64,000 nucleotides of DNA from Chloroflexota bacterium (GTDB taxonomy: Bacteria; Chloroflexota; Anaerolineae; Anaerolineales; UBA11579), in contig JABFGG010000001.1 of NCBI GenBank assembly GCA_013112575.1, forward strand, positions 1 through 64,000, in the 5' to 3' direction. The notes below the pieces were generated by a model. That model was not told the origin of the DNA and did no database searches. It saw only the letters and a program-made list of their open reading frames with translations. How positions within the stretch are numbered: position 1 is the stretch's first letter; the number at the start of each line of letters is the position of its first letter. Positions 9,574 to 18,793 of the stretch are shown here, in pieces. Both the position numbers and the translations under genes were made by a program.

Positions 9574-11063
9574 TTGCCACCTCTTTCTGCCAGCGCCACA
9601 GCTTCGGCCAGGGCACGGGCTTTATTGAGTGTTTCTTCATGTTCTCTGGCAGGGTCAGAGTCGGCTACGATGCCAGCCCCAGCCTGCACACTGATCTCCT
9701 GGCCCTGCATGACGAGGGTACGGATGGTAATGCAGGTATCCAGCGAACCATCGTAGGAGAAGTAACCTACGGCCCCGGCATAGGCGCCGCGCGGGTCGGT
9801 TTCCAGATCATCGATGATCTGCATGGCGCGGATCTTGGGCGCACCGGATACCGTGCCGGCCGGGAAGGTGGCGCGTAACAGGTCGAAAGCATCGTAGTCG
9901 GGGCGCAATTGGCCTTCGACGTGCGAGACGATGTGCATCACGTGAGAGTAACGCTCGATGGACATGAAGTCCGAGACGTTGATGCTGCCATACTCACACA
10001 CACGCCCCAGGTCGTTGCGCGCCAGGTCGACCAGCATGACGTGTTCGGCGCATTCCTTGGGGTCATCCAGCAATTCAACTTCCAGGTTTTTGTCTTCTTC
10101 AAAGGTGGCGCCGCGCGGTCGCGTTCCAGCAATGGGGCGCAGGGCGGCGGTATCGCCTTCCAGGCGCACGTGCATTTCCGGGGAAGCACCGATAACGTAC
10201 ATAGGTTCTTCATTGACTAATTCCCCAAAATTGAAGAAGAACATGTAAGGCGAGGGGTTCAGGCGGCGCAGGGAACGATAAACGGTAAAAGGATCGCTTT
10301 GGGTTTGGCGGCTAAGGCGCTGTGAGAGTACCACCTGGAAGATATCCCCGGCGGCGATATGCTCTTTGGCCTGCTCCACGGCCCGCATGAAGGCTTCTTT
10401 TTCAACGTTGGAGGCGAACTCAGCAGCCTCATCTTCCAGTGTGTTCTTGGGAAGAGAGGGCAGTGCGGCTTGTAAGCGCTCTTCCAACTCATCCAATTGT
10501 TTGTTTGCTTCAGCCTGTGCAGTCTCTGCGCCATCCTGCTCAAGCACGTTGGCGATTAGCAGGATACGCCCAAAAGCGTGGTCGAATGCCACGAGGGTAT
10601 CGGCCTGCAAAAAGATGGCTTCGGGTAATTGGGGATGGGGGGTGAGTGGAACGGTGGGCTCAAAATAGCGCACGATGTCGTAGCTTGTGTAGCCTACCAG
10701 GCCACCCGAGAAACGCGGCAGGTCGTGGTTGCCGTTGGGCTGGCGCTGCTGCATGTGCTGGCGCAGGGCATCGAATGGATCGCCACCTTCAGGGATGCTT
10801 TGCTGGGTGACACCATTCGGGCTGTGCTGTTCCAGGGCGTCATTGCGTAGCACGAAGGCGTGATCAAGATCAACGCCGATGAAGGAATAACGCGCCACCT
10901 GATCGCCCCCCGTAACGCTTTCTAACAGGAATGAGGGTTTGCCATTGGCCAACTTGAGATAAACGGATGCAGGCGTCTCGAAATCCGCCGAGAGCTCACG
11001 CACCACGGTGAGCATGGGCCTGGCCCGGGTTGCTGCGGTTTGGGGTGCTGCTTGTGTGACCAT
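9570..11063 (-). CDS. trpE: Anthranilate synthase component I
   Basis: Converts chorismate to anthranilate with TrpG. The 497 residues include the N-terminal tryptophan-feedback motif PSFLLES with YSFIG nearby, and the C-terminal chorismate-binding core with [47 protein letters not shown] and [15 protein letters not shown]. It is the first gene of the operon; ATG 11063 is preceded by GGAGG at the usual distance and lies just downstream of the T-box terminator. Control is therefore expected both by uncharged tRNA-Trp and by allosteric tryptophan. Confidence 0.96.
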   Translation of the reverse strand: MVTQAAPQTAATRARPMLTVVRELSADFETPASVYLKLANGKPSFLLESVTGGDQVARYSFIGVDLDHAFVLRNDALEQHSPNGVTQQSIPEGGDPFDALRQHMQQRQPNGNHDLPRFSGGLVGYTSYDIVRYFEPTVPLTPHPQLPEAIFLQADTLVAFDHAFGRILLIANVLEQDGAETAQAEANKQLDELEERLQAALPSLPKNTLEDEAAEFASNVEKEAFMRAVEQAKEHIAAGDIFQVVLSQRLSRQTQSDPFTVYRSLRRLNPSPYMFFFNFGELVNEEPMYVIGASPEMHVRLEGDTAALRPIAGTRPRGATFEEDKNLEVELLDDPKECAEHVMLVDLARNDLGRVCEYGSINVSDFMSIERYSHVMHIVSHVEGQLRPDYDAFDLLRATFPAGTVSGAPKIRAMQIIDDLETDPRGAYAGAVGYFSYDGSLDTCITIRTLVMQGQEISVQAGAGIVADSDPAREHEETLNKARALAEAVALAERGGK

Positions 11064-11084
11064 ACTGCCTCCACAGGAGTGATT

Positions 11085-11122
11085 AAAAATAAAGACCTTC
11101 TCCGCTTGGGGACGAGAGAAGG
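11085..11122 (-). terminator. Intrinsic terminator of the trp T-box
   Basis: On the minus strand CCTTCTC (ending the T-box) pairs with GAGAAGG across a 13-base loop and is followed by TCTTTATTTTT. The 5' arm lies next to the T-box core, so antiterminator and terminator are mutually exclusive, as is usual for this class. Confidence 0.8.
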
Positions 11123-11410
11123 CTCCCGTGGTGCCACCCCGGTTAGGCTGCCATTAAACAAAATTCCCATCGATGTTGCGATGGGAAGCCAGCCTCACTC
11201 AGAACAGGTACGGCATTTTGAATGCGATACCCTTGCTTTGGTAACGGGAGCAAACCCGGCTCAAGCTAATTGATCTTGCGATCGTTCGCTCTGCAACTCA
11301 GAGGCCCATTCAGCGTCGACGTTCGCACGAGGCTTTCACTGTTACCTCGTTCTCTGGGCCGTCGTTTCGACGCCTACTATTCCTCGTCTGTGTCTTTGAC
11401 GATGGCAGCT
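11085..11410 (-). promoter_or_regulatory. Tryptophan T-box leader of the trp operon
   Basis: Read on the minus strand the leader shows the T-box elements in order: a Stem I base with AGGAATAGTA, an apical GTGAAAGCCTCG segment, a specifier loop GAATGGGCCTCTGAGTTG with the Trp codon UGG (plus coordinates 11306-11308), and the T-box core CCGGGGTGGCACCACGGG. The TGGC of the core pairs with a GCCA tRNA end, matching the G discriminator of tRNA-Trp. The core is followed by the terminator. T-boxes read through when the cognate tRNA is uncharged, so trpE and downstream genes should be induced by tryptophan starvation. Confidence 0.9.
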
Positions 11411-11412
11411 AC

Positions 11413-11440
11413 AATGTAGACTGCTTTTATCAAGTTGCAA
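11413..11440 (-). promoter_or_regulatory. Probable sigma-70-type promoter of the trp operon
   Basis: On the minus strand TTGCAA (11440-11435) and TACATT (11418-11413) are separated by 16 bases, directly upstream of the T-box Stem I. Inferred from position and similarity to -35/-10 consensus only. Confidence 0.5.
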
Positions 11441-11498
11441 AAGTGTATATCTTTGGGGAGCATTTGTCAAGCGCGGTTTGGATTTTGCGCTTCAATGT

Positions 11499-11520
11499 TT
11501 ACTTTTCATGTAAGATATAT
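11499..11520 (+). promoter_or_regulatory. Conserved upstream element of LAL regulator 1
   Basis: TTACTTTTCATGTAA followed by an AT-rich GATATATTT occurs 47-61 bases upstream of the first regulator's start. The same word stands at 15609 and 18959 before the other two regulators. It contains the dyad TTAC-N7-GTAA, so it may be both a -10 region and an operator. Outside this segment the first regulator's leader is not similar to the other two, which makes the conservation meaningful. Confidence 0.55.
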
Positions 11521-11559
11521 TTCAATGTATACGTGTAAGTACAAGCAGTGAGGAAACCT

Positions 11560-14187
11560 TTGGCCACGCCCCTGCTCACCACCAAACTCTATACTCCCAA
11601 GCCCCGCCCTGAACTGGTACTGCGTTCGCGGCTGATCGAACAACTGAACGAGGGACTGGAGCGCAAACTAACGCTGATCTCTGCCCCTGCAGGTTTTGGC
11701 AAAACCACTTTGCTGAGCAATTGGCTAGCGAAAAGTGAGCGACCTGTTGGCTGGCTCTCGCTGGATGAGGGTGACAATGATACGGTTCGCTTCCTGACAT
11801 ACCTGATCGCGGCCTTGCAAACAGTTGCCCAAAATGTCGGTGAGGGGGTATCGAGCATGCTGCAATCTCCTCAGTTGCCTGCTACAGAATCAATTCTAAC
11901 TATCCTGGTCAATGAAATTGCCACGGGGCCGGATGATTTCATTCTAGTCCTTGACGACTATCATCTGATCGACAACCAGGCCGTCCACGCGGCCCTGAGC
12001 TTCTGGCTCGAAAATGCCCCCTCACAGCTGCACCTAGTTATCGCCACGCGCCAGGACCCCCAACTGCCTTTAGCACGGCTACGAGCACGCAATCAATTAT
12101 CTGAGTTGCGTGCGGCAGACTTGAGATTCACATCCGCCGAGGCCGCGGAATTCCTCAACCAGGCCATGGGTCTCAATCTTTCAATAGAAGAAATGGCGGC
12201 TTTAGAAACACGCACTGAGGGTTGGATCACCGGTTTGCAATTGGCCGCGCTCTCCCTGCAGGGGCGGGAGGATATGGCCAGCTTCATCAGTTCTTTTACT
12301 GGCAGCCACCATTTCGTACTGGACTATCTGGTTGAAGAGGTGCTGGAGCAACAACCCGAAAACATACAGGATTTCCTGTTGCGCAGCTCGATCCTTGAGC
12401 GCCTGAGTGGGCCACTGTGTGATGCTGTTTTGGGAGACGGCGCTTCTTCCGGTCAAGAAACCCTCGAATATCTCGAACGCGCTAACCTGCTTGTGGTTCC
12501 GCTCGATGACCAGCGCCAGTGGTATCGCTACCACCATCTCTTTGCCGATCTGCTGCGACAACGTTTAAGCCAGAGCAAGGCTTTGAGTACAGAGGATGTG
12601 AGCGTATTACACCAACGGGCCAGCCAATGGTATGAAGACAATGGCCTGGAGGTTGAAGCCTTTCAACATGCGGTTGCTGCCAATGACATTGAACGCACAG
12701 CGCGTCTACTTGAAGGGGCTGGGAGGCCGCTGCATTTTCGTGGCGTGCTGGCCCCGATCCTGAATTGGCTGGAAGCATTGCCAGAAGCCACATTGGACTC
12801 ACAGCCTGCCTTGTGGGTGACCTATGCCTGGGTGACAACCATAGAGGGTCAAGCAAACGAGAATGTAGAAAAGAGATTAGAAGCTGCCGAAGGCTCCCTG
12901 AAAGATGCTGAAGCGGATGGCCAAAGCCGCGACCTACAAGGACAAATCGCCACGATACGAGCCATGTTGGCCATCACACAAAATGATGTAGAGGCCATGC
13001 ATTCCCAATCACGGCGCGCCCTGGATCATTTGCACCCCGACAACCTGTATGCGCGCACCACGGCGAACTGGACACTGGGACTTGCCAACCAATTGCAAGG
13101 TGCGCGCGATGCGGCCCTTGAGGCATACAGGGAAGCCATAGTCGTGAGTCAAGCCTCCGGGAATTTCCTGGTCGAAGTGGCGGCGACCACCTGTTTGGGC
13201 CAGGTGCAGGAAACAGAAAACGAGCTCCATCTGGCGGCTGAGAGTTACCGGCACGTGCTGCGATTACTCGGTGAGCCACCGCTGCCATCAGCCTGCGAAG
13301 CGCATCTGGGGCTGGCACGCGTCCTCTACCAATGGAACAACCTGGATGCTGCCGAAGAGCATGGACAACTAAGTGCACAGCTGGCACCACAACTAGAAAC
13401 GATCGATACCCCAGCTATCTGCGGCGCTTTCCTGGCACGCTTGAAACTTGCTCAAGGGGATACATCCGGCGCAACCGCTTTGCTTGCTGAGGCTGAACAG
13501 TTCATGCGCCAAAAAGATATGTTGTATCGCATGAGTGAAGTTGCTGAGGTACAGGTATTGGCTTTGATAAAGCAGAGTGATGTGGAAGCTGCTGCAAGTC
13601 TGGCAGACACATATGAACTGCCCCTCAGCCAGGCTCGTGTCCATCTGGCGCAAGGGGACCCATCCTCAGCCTTGGCTATGCTGGAAACCTGGCGGCAGGA
13701 AGTAGATACCAGGAACTGGGCCGATGAACAACTAAGGGTCATGGTGCTTCAGGCAGTCGCCTATCAAGTTCAGGGGGAAACCGAACAAGCAATGCAGGTG
13801 TTGAAGGAGGCGCTGGCGATGGCAGAGCCTAATGGTTTCCTACGTATCTTCATCGACGAAGGCGCGCCCATGGCTCAATTGCTTTCCGAAGCAGTTGATG
13901 AGGGCATCATGCCGGACTATACGAGGAAATTGCTGGCAGCGTTTGACGCCGAGGGGCAAGATAAATCCGACCCGCTCTATGCTCAGCCCCTCATTGACCC
14001 ATTGAGCCAGCGCGAGTTAGAGATCCTGGGCCTGATTGCCGAGGGCCTCTCCAATCGCCAAATCAGCGAGCGTCTCTTCTTAGCCTTGAGCACTGTAAAG
14101 GGGCATAACCGCATCATTTTTGGGAAATTGCAGGTCCAAAGGCGCACAGAAGCTGTGGCGCGCGCCCGAGAACTGGGACTGATATAG
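11560..14187 (+). CDS. LAL/MalT-type LuxR family transcriptional regulator 1
   Basis: Large ATP-dependent activator of 875 residues. An N-terminal STAND-type NTPase has a P-loop SAPAGFGKTT (about 42-51) and Walker B FILVLDDYH; then SGSHHF-like and YRYHHLFADLLR segments, a long TPR-like helical region, and a C-terminal LuxR HTH (LSQRELEILGLIAEGLSNRQIS). An upstream GTG (11548) is possible. I place the start at TTG 11560 because it aligns with the GTG starts of the two paralogues and has GAGGAAA at the same distance. It is the most diverged of the three and is followed by an operon with the shared promoter. Its inducer is unknown. Confidence 0.9.
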   Translation: MATPLLTTKLYTPKPRPELVLRSRLIEQLNEGLERKLTLISAPAGFGKTTLLSNWLAKSERPVGWLSLDEGDNDTVRFLTYLIAALQTVAQNVGEGVSSMLQSPQLPATESILTILVNEIATGPDDFILVLDDYHLIDNQAVHAALSFWLENAPSQLHLVIATRQDPQLPLARLRARNQLSELRAADLRFTSAEAAEFLNQAMGLNLSIEEMAALETRTEGWITGLQLAALSLQGREDMASFISSFTGSHHFVLDYLVEEVLEQQPENIQDFLLRSSILERLSGPLCDAVLGDGASSGQETLEYLERANLLVVPLDDQRQWYRYHHLFADLLRQRLSQSKALSTEDVSVLHQRASQWYEDNGLEVEAFQHAVAANDIERTARLLEGAGRPLHFRGVLAPILNWLEALPEATLDSQPALWVTYAWVTTIEGQANENVEKRLEAAEGSLKDAEADGQSRDLQGQIATIRAMLAITQNDVEAMHSQSRRALDHLHPDNLYARTTANWTLGLANQLQGARDAALEAYREAIVVSQASGNFLVEVAATTCLGQVQETENELHLAAESYRHVLRLLGEPPLPSACEAHLGLARVLYQWNNLDAAEEHGQLSAQLAPQLETIDTPAICGAFLARLKLAQGDTSGATALLAEAEQFMRQKDMLYRMSEVAEVQVLALIKQSDVEAAASLADTYELPLSQARVHLAQGDPSSALAMLETWRQEVDTRNWADEQLRVMVLQAVAYQVQGETEQAMQVLKEALAMAEPNGFLRIFIDEGAPMAQLLSEAVDEGIMPDYTRKLLAAFDAEGQDKSDPLYAQPLIDPLSQRELEILGLIAEGLSNRQISERLFLALSTVKGHNRIIFGKLQVQRRTEAVARARELGLI

Positions 14188-14229
14188 TCTGAAGCTATAG
14201 CTCTTCTCCACTAACCTCGAAAAAACAAT

Positions 14230-14283
14230 ACCCCCAAACAATACTTTAGGAGGTATCCATCGATACCGTTCTATCGATATGCT
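14230..14283 (+). promoter_or_regulatory. Shared regulon promoter, copy A (variant)
   Basis: A 25-base box ACCCCCAAAC-AATACTT-TAGGAGGT (14230-14254) is followed by ATCCAT in the -35 position, a 17-base spacer and TATGCT (14278-14283). Length and spacing match the other copies exactly, but the -35 hexamer departs from ATGACA. It drives the 89-residue protein and the DUF4386 gene downstream. Copy A is the least similar of the nine full copies and lies next to the most diverged regulator. Confidence 0.7.
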
Positions 14284-14342
14284 AGCTGTACTTTGAGCAC
14301 GCGGCACAAACTCACGTGCCCGACCACAAGAGGTACAGCGCA

Positions 14343-14612
14343 GTGTCCAAGAACACAAATCCAAAAACTAATCCCAATCAACCCACGGTCTATCACATCC
14401 GTCTCAAGGGCCATTTGGGTAGCCAATGGGTCGAATGGTTTGAGGGTTTGACCATCACCCTCGAAGATGAGGGCGATACCCTTCTCTATGGTCCACTGGC
14501 CGATCAGGCTGCGCTGCATGGATTGCTGAGGAAAATTCGTGACCTGGGTTTGCCGCTGCTCTCTGTTGTATGTGTTCCAGCGAACGAGGAGGTGTGCAAA
14601 TCACCAGATTAA
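14343..14612 (+). CDS. Small DQAALH-type protein
   Basis: An 89-residue soluble protein. Its core reads YHIRLKGHLGSQWVEWF, then GLTITLEDEGDTLLYGP, then DQAALHGLLRKIRDLGLPLL, ending in VVCVPANEE. I know this pattern as a widespread uncharacterised small protein of Chloroflexota genomes; no function is established to my knowledge. A paralogue is at 23216. The GTG start at 14343 has AGAGGT eight bases upstream; an in-frame GTG at 14316 lacks a good site. First gene after promoter copy A and followed 51 bases later by a DUF4386 gene. Confidence 0.75.
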   Translation: MSKNTNPKTNPNQPTVYHIRLKGHLGSQWVEWFEGLTITLEDEGDTLLYGPLADQAALHGLLRKIRDLGLPLLSVVCVPANEEVCKSPD

Positions 14613-14663
14613 AACCATCTCTTCCCATCCAATTTAATTATTTATCAAAAAGGAGCAAACAAA

Positions 14664-15401
14664 ATGAATTCTGTCAAATCTGTAGAAGTTGGAGTAACAA
14701 GCCCCACGCCTGATATTGCGCTGGGCAAGGGTGCCTTAGTCGCAGGGTTGGGCTTACTGATCATGTTCTTCCCCGCCGTTTTCGCAAATTTCTTTGTCTT
14801 CGAGGGCCTTGTGGTGCCAGAAGATGCAGCAGCCACGGCCAGCAATATCATGGCCAATCAAGCACTTTTCCGGCTGGGCAATGTGAGCTGGCTGATCGTG
14901 CTTATTTGTGACGTGGCCGTAGCATGGGGATTGTATGTTTTCCTCAAGCCTGTGAATAAGAGTCTCTCCTTACTAACCGCCTGGCTGCGCTTGGTGTACA
15001 CCACCATCCATGCCGCTATTTTGTTCAATCTGGTTATAGTGCTGGCATTGTTAGGGGATGCAAACTACGCAGCAGTTTTGGGAGCCGATCAATTACATGC
15101 CCTGATGATGCTCTTCCTCGAGGGGCGCAACCTGGGCTTCATGATCGCATTGGTGTTTTTTGGCTTTCACCTGCTTATCTTAGGCTACCTGGTATTCAAG
15201 TCCGGCTACGTACCCAAATATTTAGGTATCTTGCTGATCGTGGGCGGGCTGGGTTGGCTGTTCGATAGCTTTGGCCTGATGCTACTACCTAATTTCGATC
15301 TAACGGTCAGTGAGTTTACCTTTGTTGGGGAATTATTGATCCTTTTCTGGTTGTTGATTAGAGGGCGCAAGGTAGAAATGGCAGGTATTGAAGCTGCCTG
15401 A
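14664..15401 (+). CDS. DUF4386-like integral membrane protein
   Basis: A 245-residue protein with six to seven predicted membrane helices and the DUF4386 layout: a short polar N-terminus, helix 1 at GLGLLIMFFPAVFANFFV, a conserved FLEGRNLGFMIALVFFGFHL region and a C-terminal PKYLGILLIVGGLGWLFDS helix pair. Function of the family is unknown. It sits in one transcription unit with the small protein upstream, behind promoter copy A, and has a strong AAGGAG site. A second member lies at 24995. Confidence 0.8.
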   Translation: MNSVKSVEVGVTSPTPDIALGKGALVAGLGLLIMFFPAVFANFFVFEGLVVPEDAAATASNIMANQALFRLGNVSWLIVLICDVAVAWGLYVFLKPVNKSLSLLTAWLRLVYTTIHAAILFNLVIVLALLGDANYAAVLGADQLHALMMLFLEGRNLGFMIALVFFGFHLLILGYLVFKSGYVPKYLGILLIVGGLGWLFDSFGLMLLPNFDLTVSEFTFVGELLILFWLLIRGRKVEMAGIEAA

Positions 15402-15461
15402 AGCAACAATTACATATAGGGGAATATAACTGTGCCTATCGATAAGAATAAATGCAGCAAA

Positions 15462-15483
15462 GGGGCGCACCGCGGTGCGCCCC
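15462..15483. repeat. Perfect 22-bp GC palindrome
   Basis: GGGGCGCACCG followed by CGGTGCGCCCC is an uninterrupted 11-bp inverted repeat, preceded by A and followed by TACTTTAATG. It may terminate the DUF4386 operon (weak T content) or be a REP-like element. I recall similar GC palindromes dispersed in many genomes, so a genome-wide count would decide. Confidence 0.7.
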
Positions 15484-15547
15484 TACTTTAATGAAGTGCA
15501 TAAGATATCAATTTTGAACCAGCAATGATATTAACTGACATCGAATA

Positions 15548-15572
15548 AGCCTCCAAATAATACGTTTGGGGC
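15548..15572 (+). promoter_or_regulatory. Box-only copy B of the shared regulon element
   Basis: AGCCTCCAAA-TAATACG-TTTGGGGC matches the 25-base box in length and in its AAATAATACGTT core, but the adjoining -35 (CAGGAAT) and the -10 at 17 bases are lost. It stands about 120 bases upstream of LAL regulator 2 and not upstream of regulator 3, although their leaders are otherwise duplicates. It could be a remote operator for regulator 2 or a decaying promoter. Confidence 0.5.
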
Positions 15573-15596
15573 AGGAATTCACAACGCATAATAGAA

Positions 15597-16660
15597 GTGC
15601 CTCAAAGCTTACTTTTCATGTAATATATGTTTGGATAAACACTGTACACCAAACATTGAGGAAAATCCGTGGCCACACCGCTACTAGCCACCAAGCTCTA
15701 TGTTCCCAAGCCTCGTCCCGAACTGGTTCTCCGTCCCCAGCTAATCGAGCGACTGAATGAAGGGCTGCATCATAAACTGACCGTCATTTCGGCCCCAGCC
15801 GGTTTTGGCAAGACCACCTTAGTCAATGAATGGGTCACGACCAGTGATCGTCAAGTTGCCTGGCTATCCCTGGATGAAAGCGACGGTGACCTGACCGTAT
15901 TTCTGAACTACTTCATTGCGGCCCTGAACCAGGCTGAAAGATCAAGTGAAGACATTGGGGAAGGCGCTTTGAGCATGCTGCAATCTCCTCAGCCACCGGC
16001 AGTTACTGAGATCCTGACAGGCCTGATCAACGAACTGGCTGCCATCCCCACTCAAACCATCCTCGTCCTCGACGACTACCATCGCATCCAGGCCCAACCC
16101 ATCCATGATGCTCTTGCTTTCCTCCTTGAGCACCTCCCGGAGCAATTGCACCTCGTCATCGTTACACGCCAGGACCCCCAGATTCCCCTGGCAAAGTTGC
16201 GTGCCCAGGACCAATTAACGGAGCTTCGCGCCGCAGACCTGCGCTTCAGCACCTCCGAAGCTGCTGAGTTCCTCGATCAGGTGATGAGACTGAAGCTTAC
16301 ACCCGATGATGTTGCTCTATTGGAAAGCCGTACTGAAGGTTGGATCGCGGGATTGCAGTTGGCCGCCATCTCCATGCAGGGGATCGAAGACACCGCAGGT
16401 TTTATCGAATCCTTCACAGGCAGCCATCATTTTGTGCTGGATTATCTGATCGAAGAAGTGCTGAACAACCAAACGGAAGAAGTCCAGACCTTCCTATTGC
16501 AAACATCGATCCTTGACAGGATGACCGGGGCTTTGTGCGATGCGATCACTGGTCAGCATGACGGCCAGGCGACCCTGGAAATACTGGAGCATGCCAACCT
16601 GTTCATTATCCCTTTAGATGAGGAGCGCAAGTGGTATCGCTATCATCACCTCTTTGCTGA
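15597..16660 (+). repeat. Direct repeat copy 1: leader and NTPase half of LAL regulator 2
   Basis: About 1,064 bases that match 18947-20010 at a constant offset of 3,350 with only about eight substitutions noticed by eye, clustered near 16031-16094 and 16284-16303. The unit covers the 70-base leader and the first 330 codons, and ends abruptly within the codons for FADLL. Confidence 0.9.
15609..15660 (+). promoter_or_regulatory. Conserved leader of LAL regulator 2
   Basis: TTACTTTTCATGTAA (dyad TTAC-N7-GTAA) followed by TATATGTTT, then GTTTGG and CCAAAC (15629-15634 and 15649-15654) as a second inverted repeat just before the GAGGAAA ribosome site. Identical in the leader of regulator 3; only the first part is shared with regulator 1. 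Confidence 0.55.
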
Positions 16661-18350
16661 TCTACTGCGGCTTCGTCTGCGACGATCTGACATAGAACAA
16701 GTACCAGACCTGCTGCAGCGAGCTTCTGAGTGGCACGAAGAAGAGGGCTTGATTGATGAAGCTATTGATTACGCGCTTCGGGCGGAAGATTATGAGCGCA
16801 CGGCTCAAATCATCGGAAATCACATCGACGAGATCTGGCAGCGGGGTCAGCATGCAAAATTACGTCGTTGGTTAGCTGCCTTACCTGAACTACTCCTGGA
16901 ATCAAAAGCAGAACTTGGCCTGTTCCACGCCTGGTACCTCTTCGCACGCGGTCAGCCGGATGCTGCTGAGCGCACACTCCAAACGGCTGAAAAGTTGATT
17001 GACACTGAAGGCAAACTGAGTGGAAGGGCCGCAGCTATTCGCGCCTTCATGGCTTCTTTTAAAGGGGATGTGCCGGGGATGATACAGTCTGCCCAAGAGG
17101 CACTCGAAAAGCTTCCCGAGGAGGACTCCGTCTGGCGCAGTTCTATGGCGATTACTTTAGGAGATGCACACGGCTTCACTGGAGATATGGCAAAAGCCTT
17201 TGAAGCTCGCTCCGAAGCATTGGAAGCCTGCAAAGCAACCGGCAATAGCTACTTCACCTTGATCGCCAGCATGAAATTGGCCATCACACTAAGAGAGCAG
17301 GGGCGGCTGCAAGAGGTTATTGAGCTTTGCCAGCATTATTTTCAATTTGCGAACGAGAGCGGTGTGCCCCATACAGCAGGAGTAGGCTGGTTGTTGGCTG
17401 TGTGGGGAGAAACGTTGGCCGAGTTAAATGACCTCGACGTAGCAATTCTAAAAACGGAACAAGGTTTTTCTATCGCTGAGCCAGGCGGGGACCTGGGGAT
17501 GCTGGGCTGGAGTTACCTGTGCCTTATAAGAGTCTATTTTTCGCAAGGGAATATAAATGAGGCCGATAAGGCCGTCCAGAAGATGCAAACAGTTGCTGGT
17601 CAATACGAAGTCCCCCCTTGGGTGAGAAACCGCATGGCAGCATGGCAAGCGCGCATATGGCTCGCACAGGGCAAGCTGGCCGACGCTGAGAGGTGGATGG
17701 AAGAACGTAAGCCGGAGCAAGCTGTGCTGCCCCAACAGGCGGATTATTTCCTCTTGATCGAGTATGTTGTGATCGTGCGGGTCTTGCTGGCACAGGAGAA
17801 AGCGGATGAAGCCAGCCGCTGGTTGGAGCAATTACTTACAGCAGCAGAGGCTAATAGCAGGACAACTTTGGTAATCGAGCTTCTGTTGCTTCAGGCCCTG
17901 GCCTTCCAAGCCAAAGATGACATCGATGAGGCTTTATCCACACTGGAGCAAGCACTCACTCTTGCTGAGCCACGAGGTTTCGTGCGCGTGTTCGTGGATG
18001 AAGGGCCAGCTATAGCCCAGCTCTTGTATGAGGCAGCGCGACGAGAAATTGTGTCCGACTACGCCCAACGCTTGTTGGCAGCTTTCCCCACCCCAGAAGG
18101 TGAACCGGTTGACAGCAAGCATACCCAAATGGCGGACTTCGATTTAATTGAACCTCTGAGTGAGCGCGAAGGTGATGTGTTGGAGTTGATGGCAGAGGGT
18201 TTGACCAATCAGGAAATTGGCACAAGGCTGTTCCTATCGCTCAACACGGTCAAAGTGCATGCCCGCAACATCTACGGCAAACTGGGCGTGAATAACCGGA
18301 CGCAAGCCGTGACCAAAGCGCAAGGTTTAGGCATCCTGCAGCAGACTTAA
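15669..18350 (+). CDS. LAL/MalT-type LuxR family transcriptional regulator 2
   Basis: 893 residues. N-terminal NTPase with P-loop SAPAGFGKTT (about 41-50), Walker B TILVLDDYH (about 130-138) and winged-helix segment YRYHHLFADLL (about 320-330). The middle, about residues 331-820, is a TPR-like helical sensor domain. The last 65 residues are a LuxR HTH (LSEREGDVLELMAEGLTNQEIG, then LSLNTVKVHARNIYGKL). GTG start with GAGGAAA upstream. Its first 330 codons are almost identical to regulator 3 while the sensor domain is far more diverged. A terminator follows at 18395. Confidence 0.92.
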   Translation: MATPLLATKLYVPKPRPELVLRPQLIERLNEGLHHKLTVISAPAGFGKTTLVNEWVTTSDRQVAWLSLDESDGDLTVFLNYFIAALNQAERSSEDIGEGALSMLQSPQPPAVTEILTGLINELAAIPTQTILVLDDYHRIQAQPIHDALAFLLEHLPEQLHLVIVTRQDPQIPLAKLRAQDQLTELRAADLRFSTSEAAEFLDQVMRLKLTPDDVALLESRTEGWIAGLQLAAISMQGIEDTAGFIESFTGSHHFVLDYLIEEVLNNQTEEVQTFLLQTSILDRMTGALCDAITGQHDGQATLEILEHANLFIIPLDEERKWYRYHHLFADLLRLRLRRSDIEQVPDLLQRASEWHEEEGLIDEAIDYALRAEDYERTAQIIGNHIDEIWQRGQHAKLRRWLAALPELLLESKAELGLFHAWYLFARGQPDAAERTLQTAEKLIDTEGKLSGRAAAIRAFMASFKGDVPGMIQSAQEALEKLPEEDSVWRSSMAITLGDAHGFTGDMAKAFEARSEALEACKATGNSYFTLIASMKLAITLREQGRLQEVIELCQHYFQFANESGVPHTAGVGWLLAVWGETLAELNDLDVAILKTEQGFSIAEPGGDLGMLGWSYLCLIRVYFSQGNINEADKAVQKMQTVAGQYEVPPWVRNRMAAWQARIWLAQGKLADAERWMEERKPEQAVLPQQADYFLLIEYVVIVRVLLAQEKADEASRWLEQLLTAAEANSRTTLVIELLLLQALAFQAKDDIDEALSTLEQALTLAEPRGFVRVFVDEGPAIAQLLYEAARREIVSDYAQRLLAAFPTPEGEPVDSKHTQMADFDLIEPLSEREGDVLELMAEGLTNQEIGTRLFLSLNTVKVHARNIYGKLGVNNRTQAVTKAQGLGILQQT

Positions 18351-18394
18351 TTCCTAAGTTACTAATTTCAAATCTCATATATCCACGTATCTAG

Positions 18395-18423
18395 CGGGCT
18401 CATACTTGAAGCCCGTTTTTTTT
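18395..18423 (+). terminator. Intrinsic terminator after LAL regulator 2
   Basis: CGGGCT (18395-18400) pairs with AGCCCG (18410-18415) and is followed by eight T. A related hairpin at 21748 ends regulator 3. Confidence 0.85.
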
Positions 18424-18441
18424 CCGCGCTCTCATTAATTA

Positions 18442-18495
18442 ACCCATTGAATAATCCGTTGGGAGTATGACACCATGATGTCTTATAGATATGCT
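18442..18495 (+). promoter_or_regulatory. Shared regulon promoter, copy C
   Basis: Box ACCCATTGAA-TAATCCG-TTGGGAGT (18442-18466), ATGACA (18467-18472), 17-base spacer, TATGCT (18490-18495). It lies directly after the regulator 2 terminator and points to the 70-residue protein at 18581. Confidence 0.8.
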
Positions 18496-18580
18496 ATGAG
18501 TGAAATAATTCGCAACTCAATTAGTTTTGCTGGCCAGATTTTCTCGAAATGAGGGACTGGTGAACAACTGGAGATCTTCA

Positions 18581-18793
18581 ATGAACACTCCGATTTTTAG
18601 AGTACATACAAATGAATGCGGTCAGATCATCATTGAAGTAGAGCCTACGGCAAAGGAGATTGAACATGCCGCTTTTTTGGGCAAGCGTTTGAGGTCAGAT
18701 ACTCCAGCCAAGGGGAAACACTTGTGGTCTGCGCGTGGCGATAAGATTCAACTCAACCATGAGAGACAAGCAGAACTTGAACAGTGCAAATAG
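18581..18793 (+). CDS. Small unrecognised protein behind promoter copy C
   Basis: A 70-residue protein, MNTPIFRVHTNECGQIIIEV..., rich in charged residues with no hydrophobic helix. No family recognised. Start set at ATG 18581; the frame is open further upstream, but this ATG has GGAG ten bases ahead and fits the expected transcript start near 18502. It is alone between promoter copy C and the leader of regulator 3, so if real it would be a monocistronic target. Confidence 0.5.
   Translation: MNTPIFRVHTNECGQIIIEVEPTAKEIEHAAFLGKRLRSDTPAKGKHLWSARGDKIQLNHERQAELEQCK

Noticed and set aside
3463..10850. Long open frames antisense to the aro-trp genes
   Set aside because: They are complements of strongly conserved enzymes in G+C-rich sequence, without ribosome sites or family similarity.
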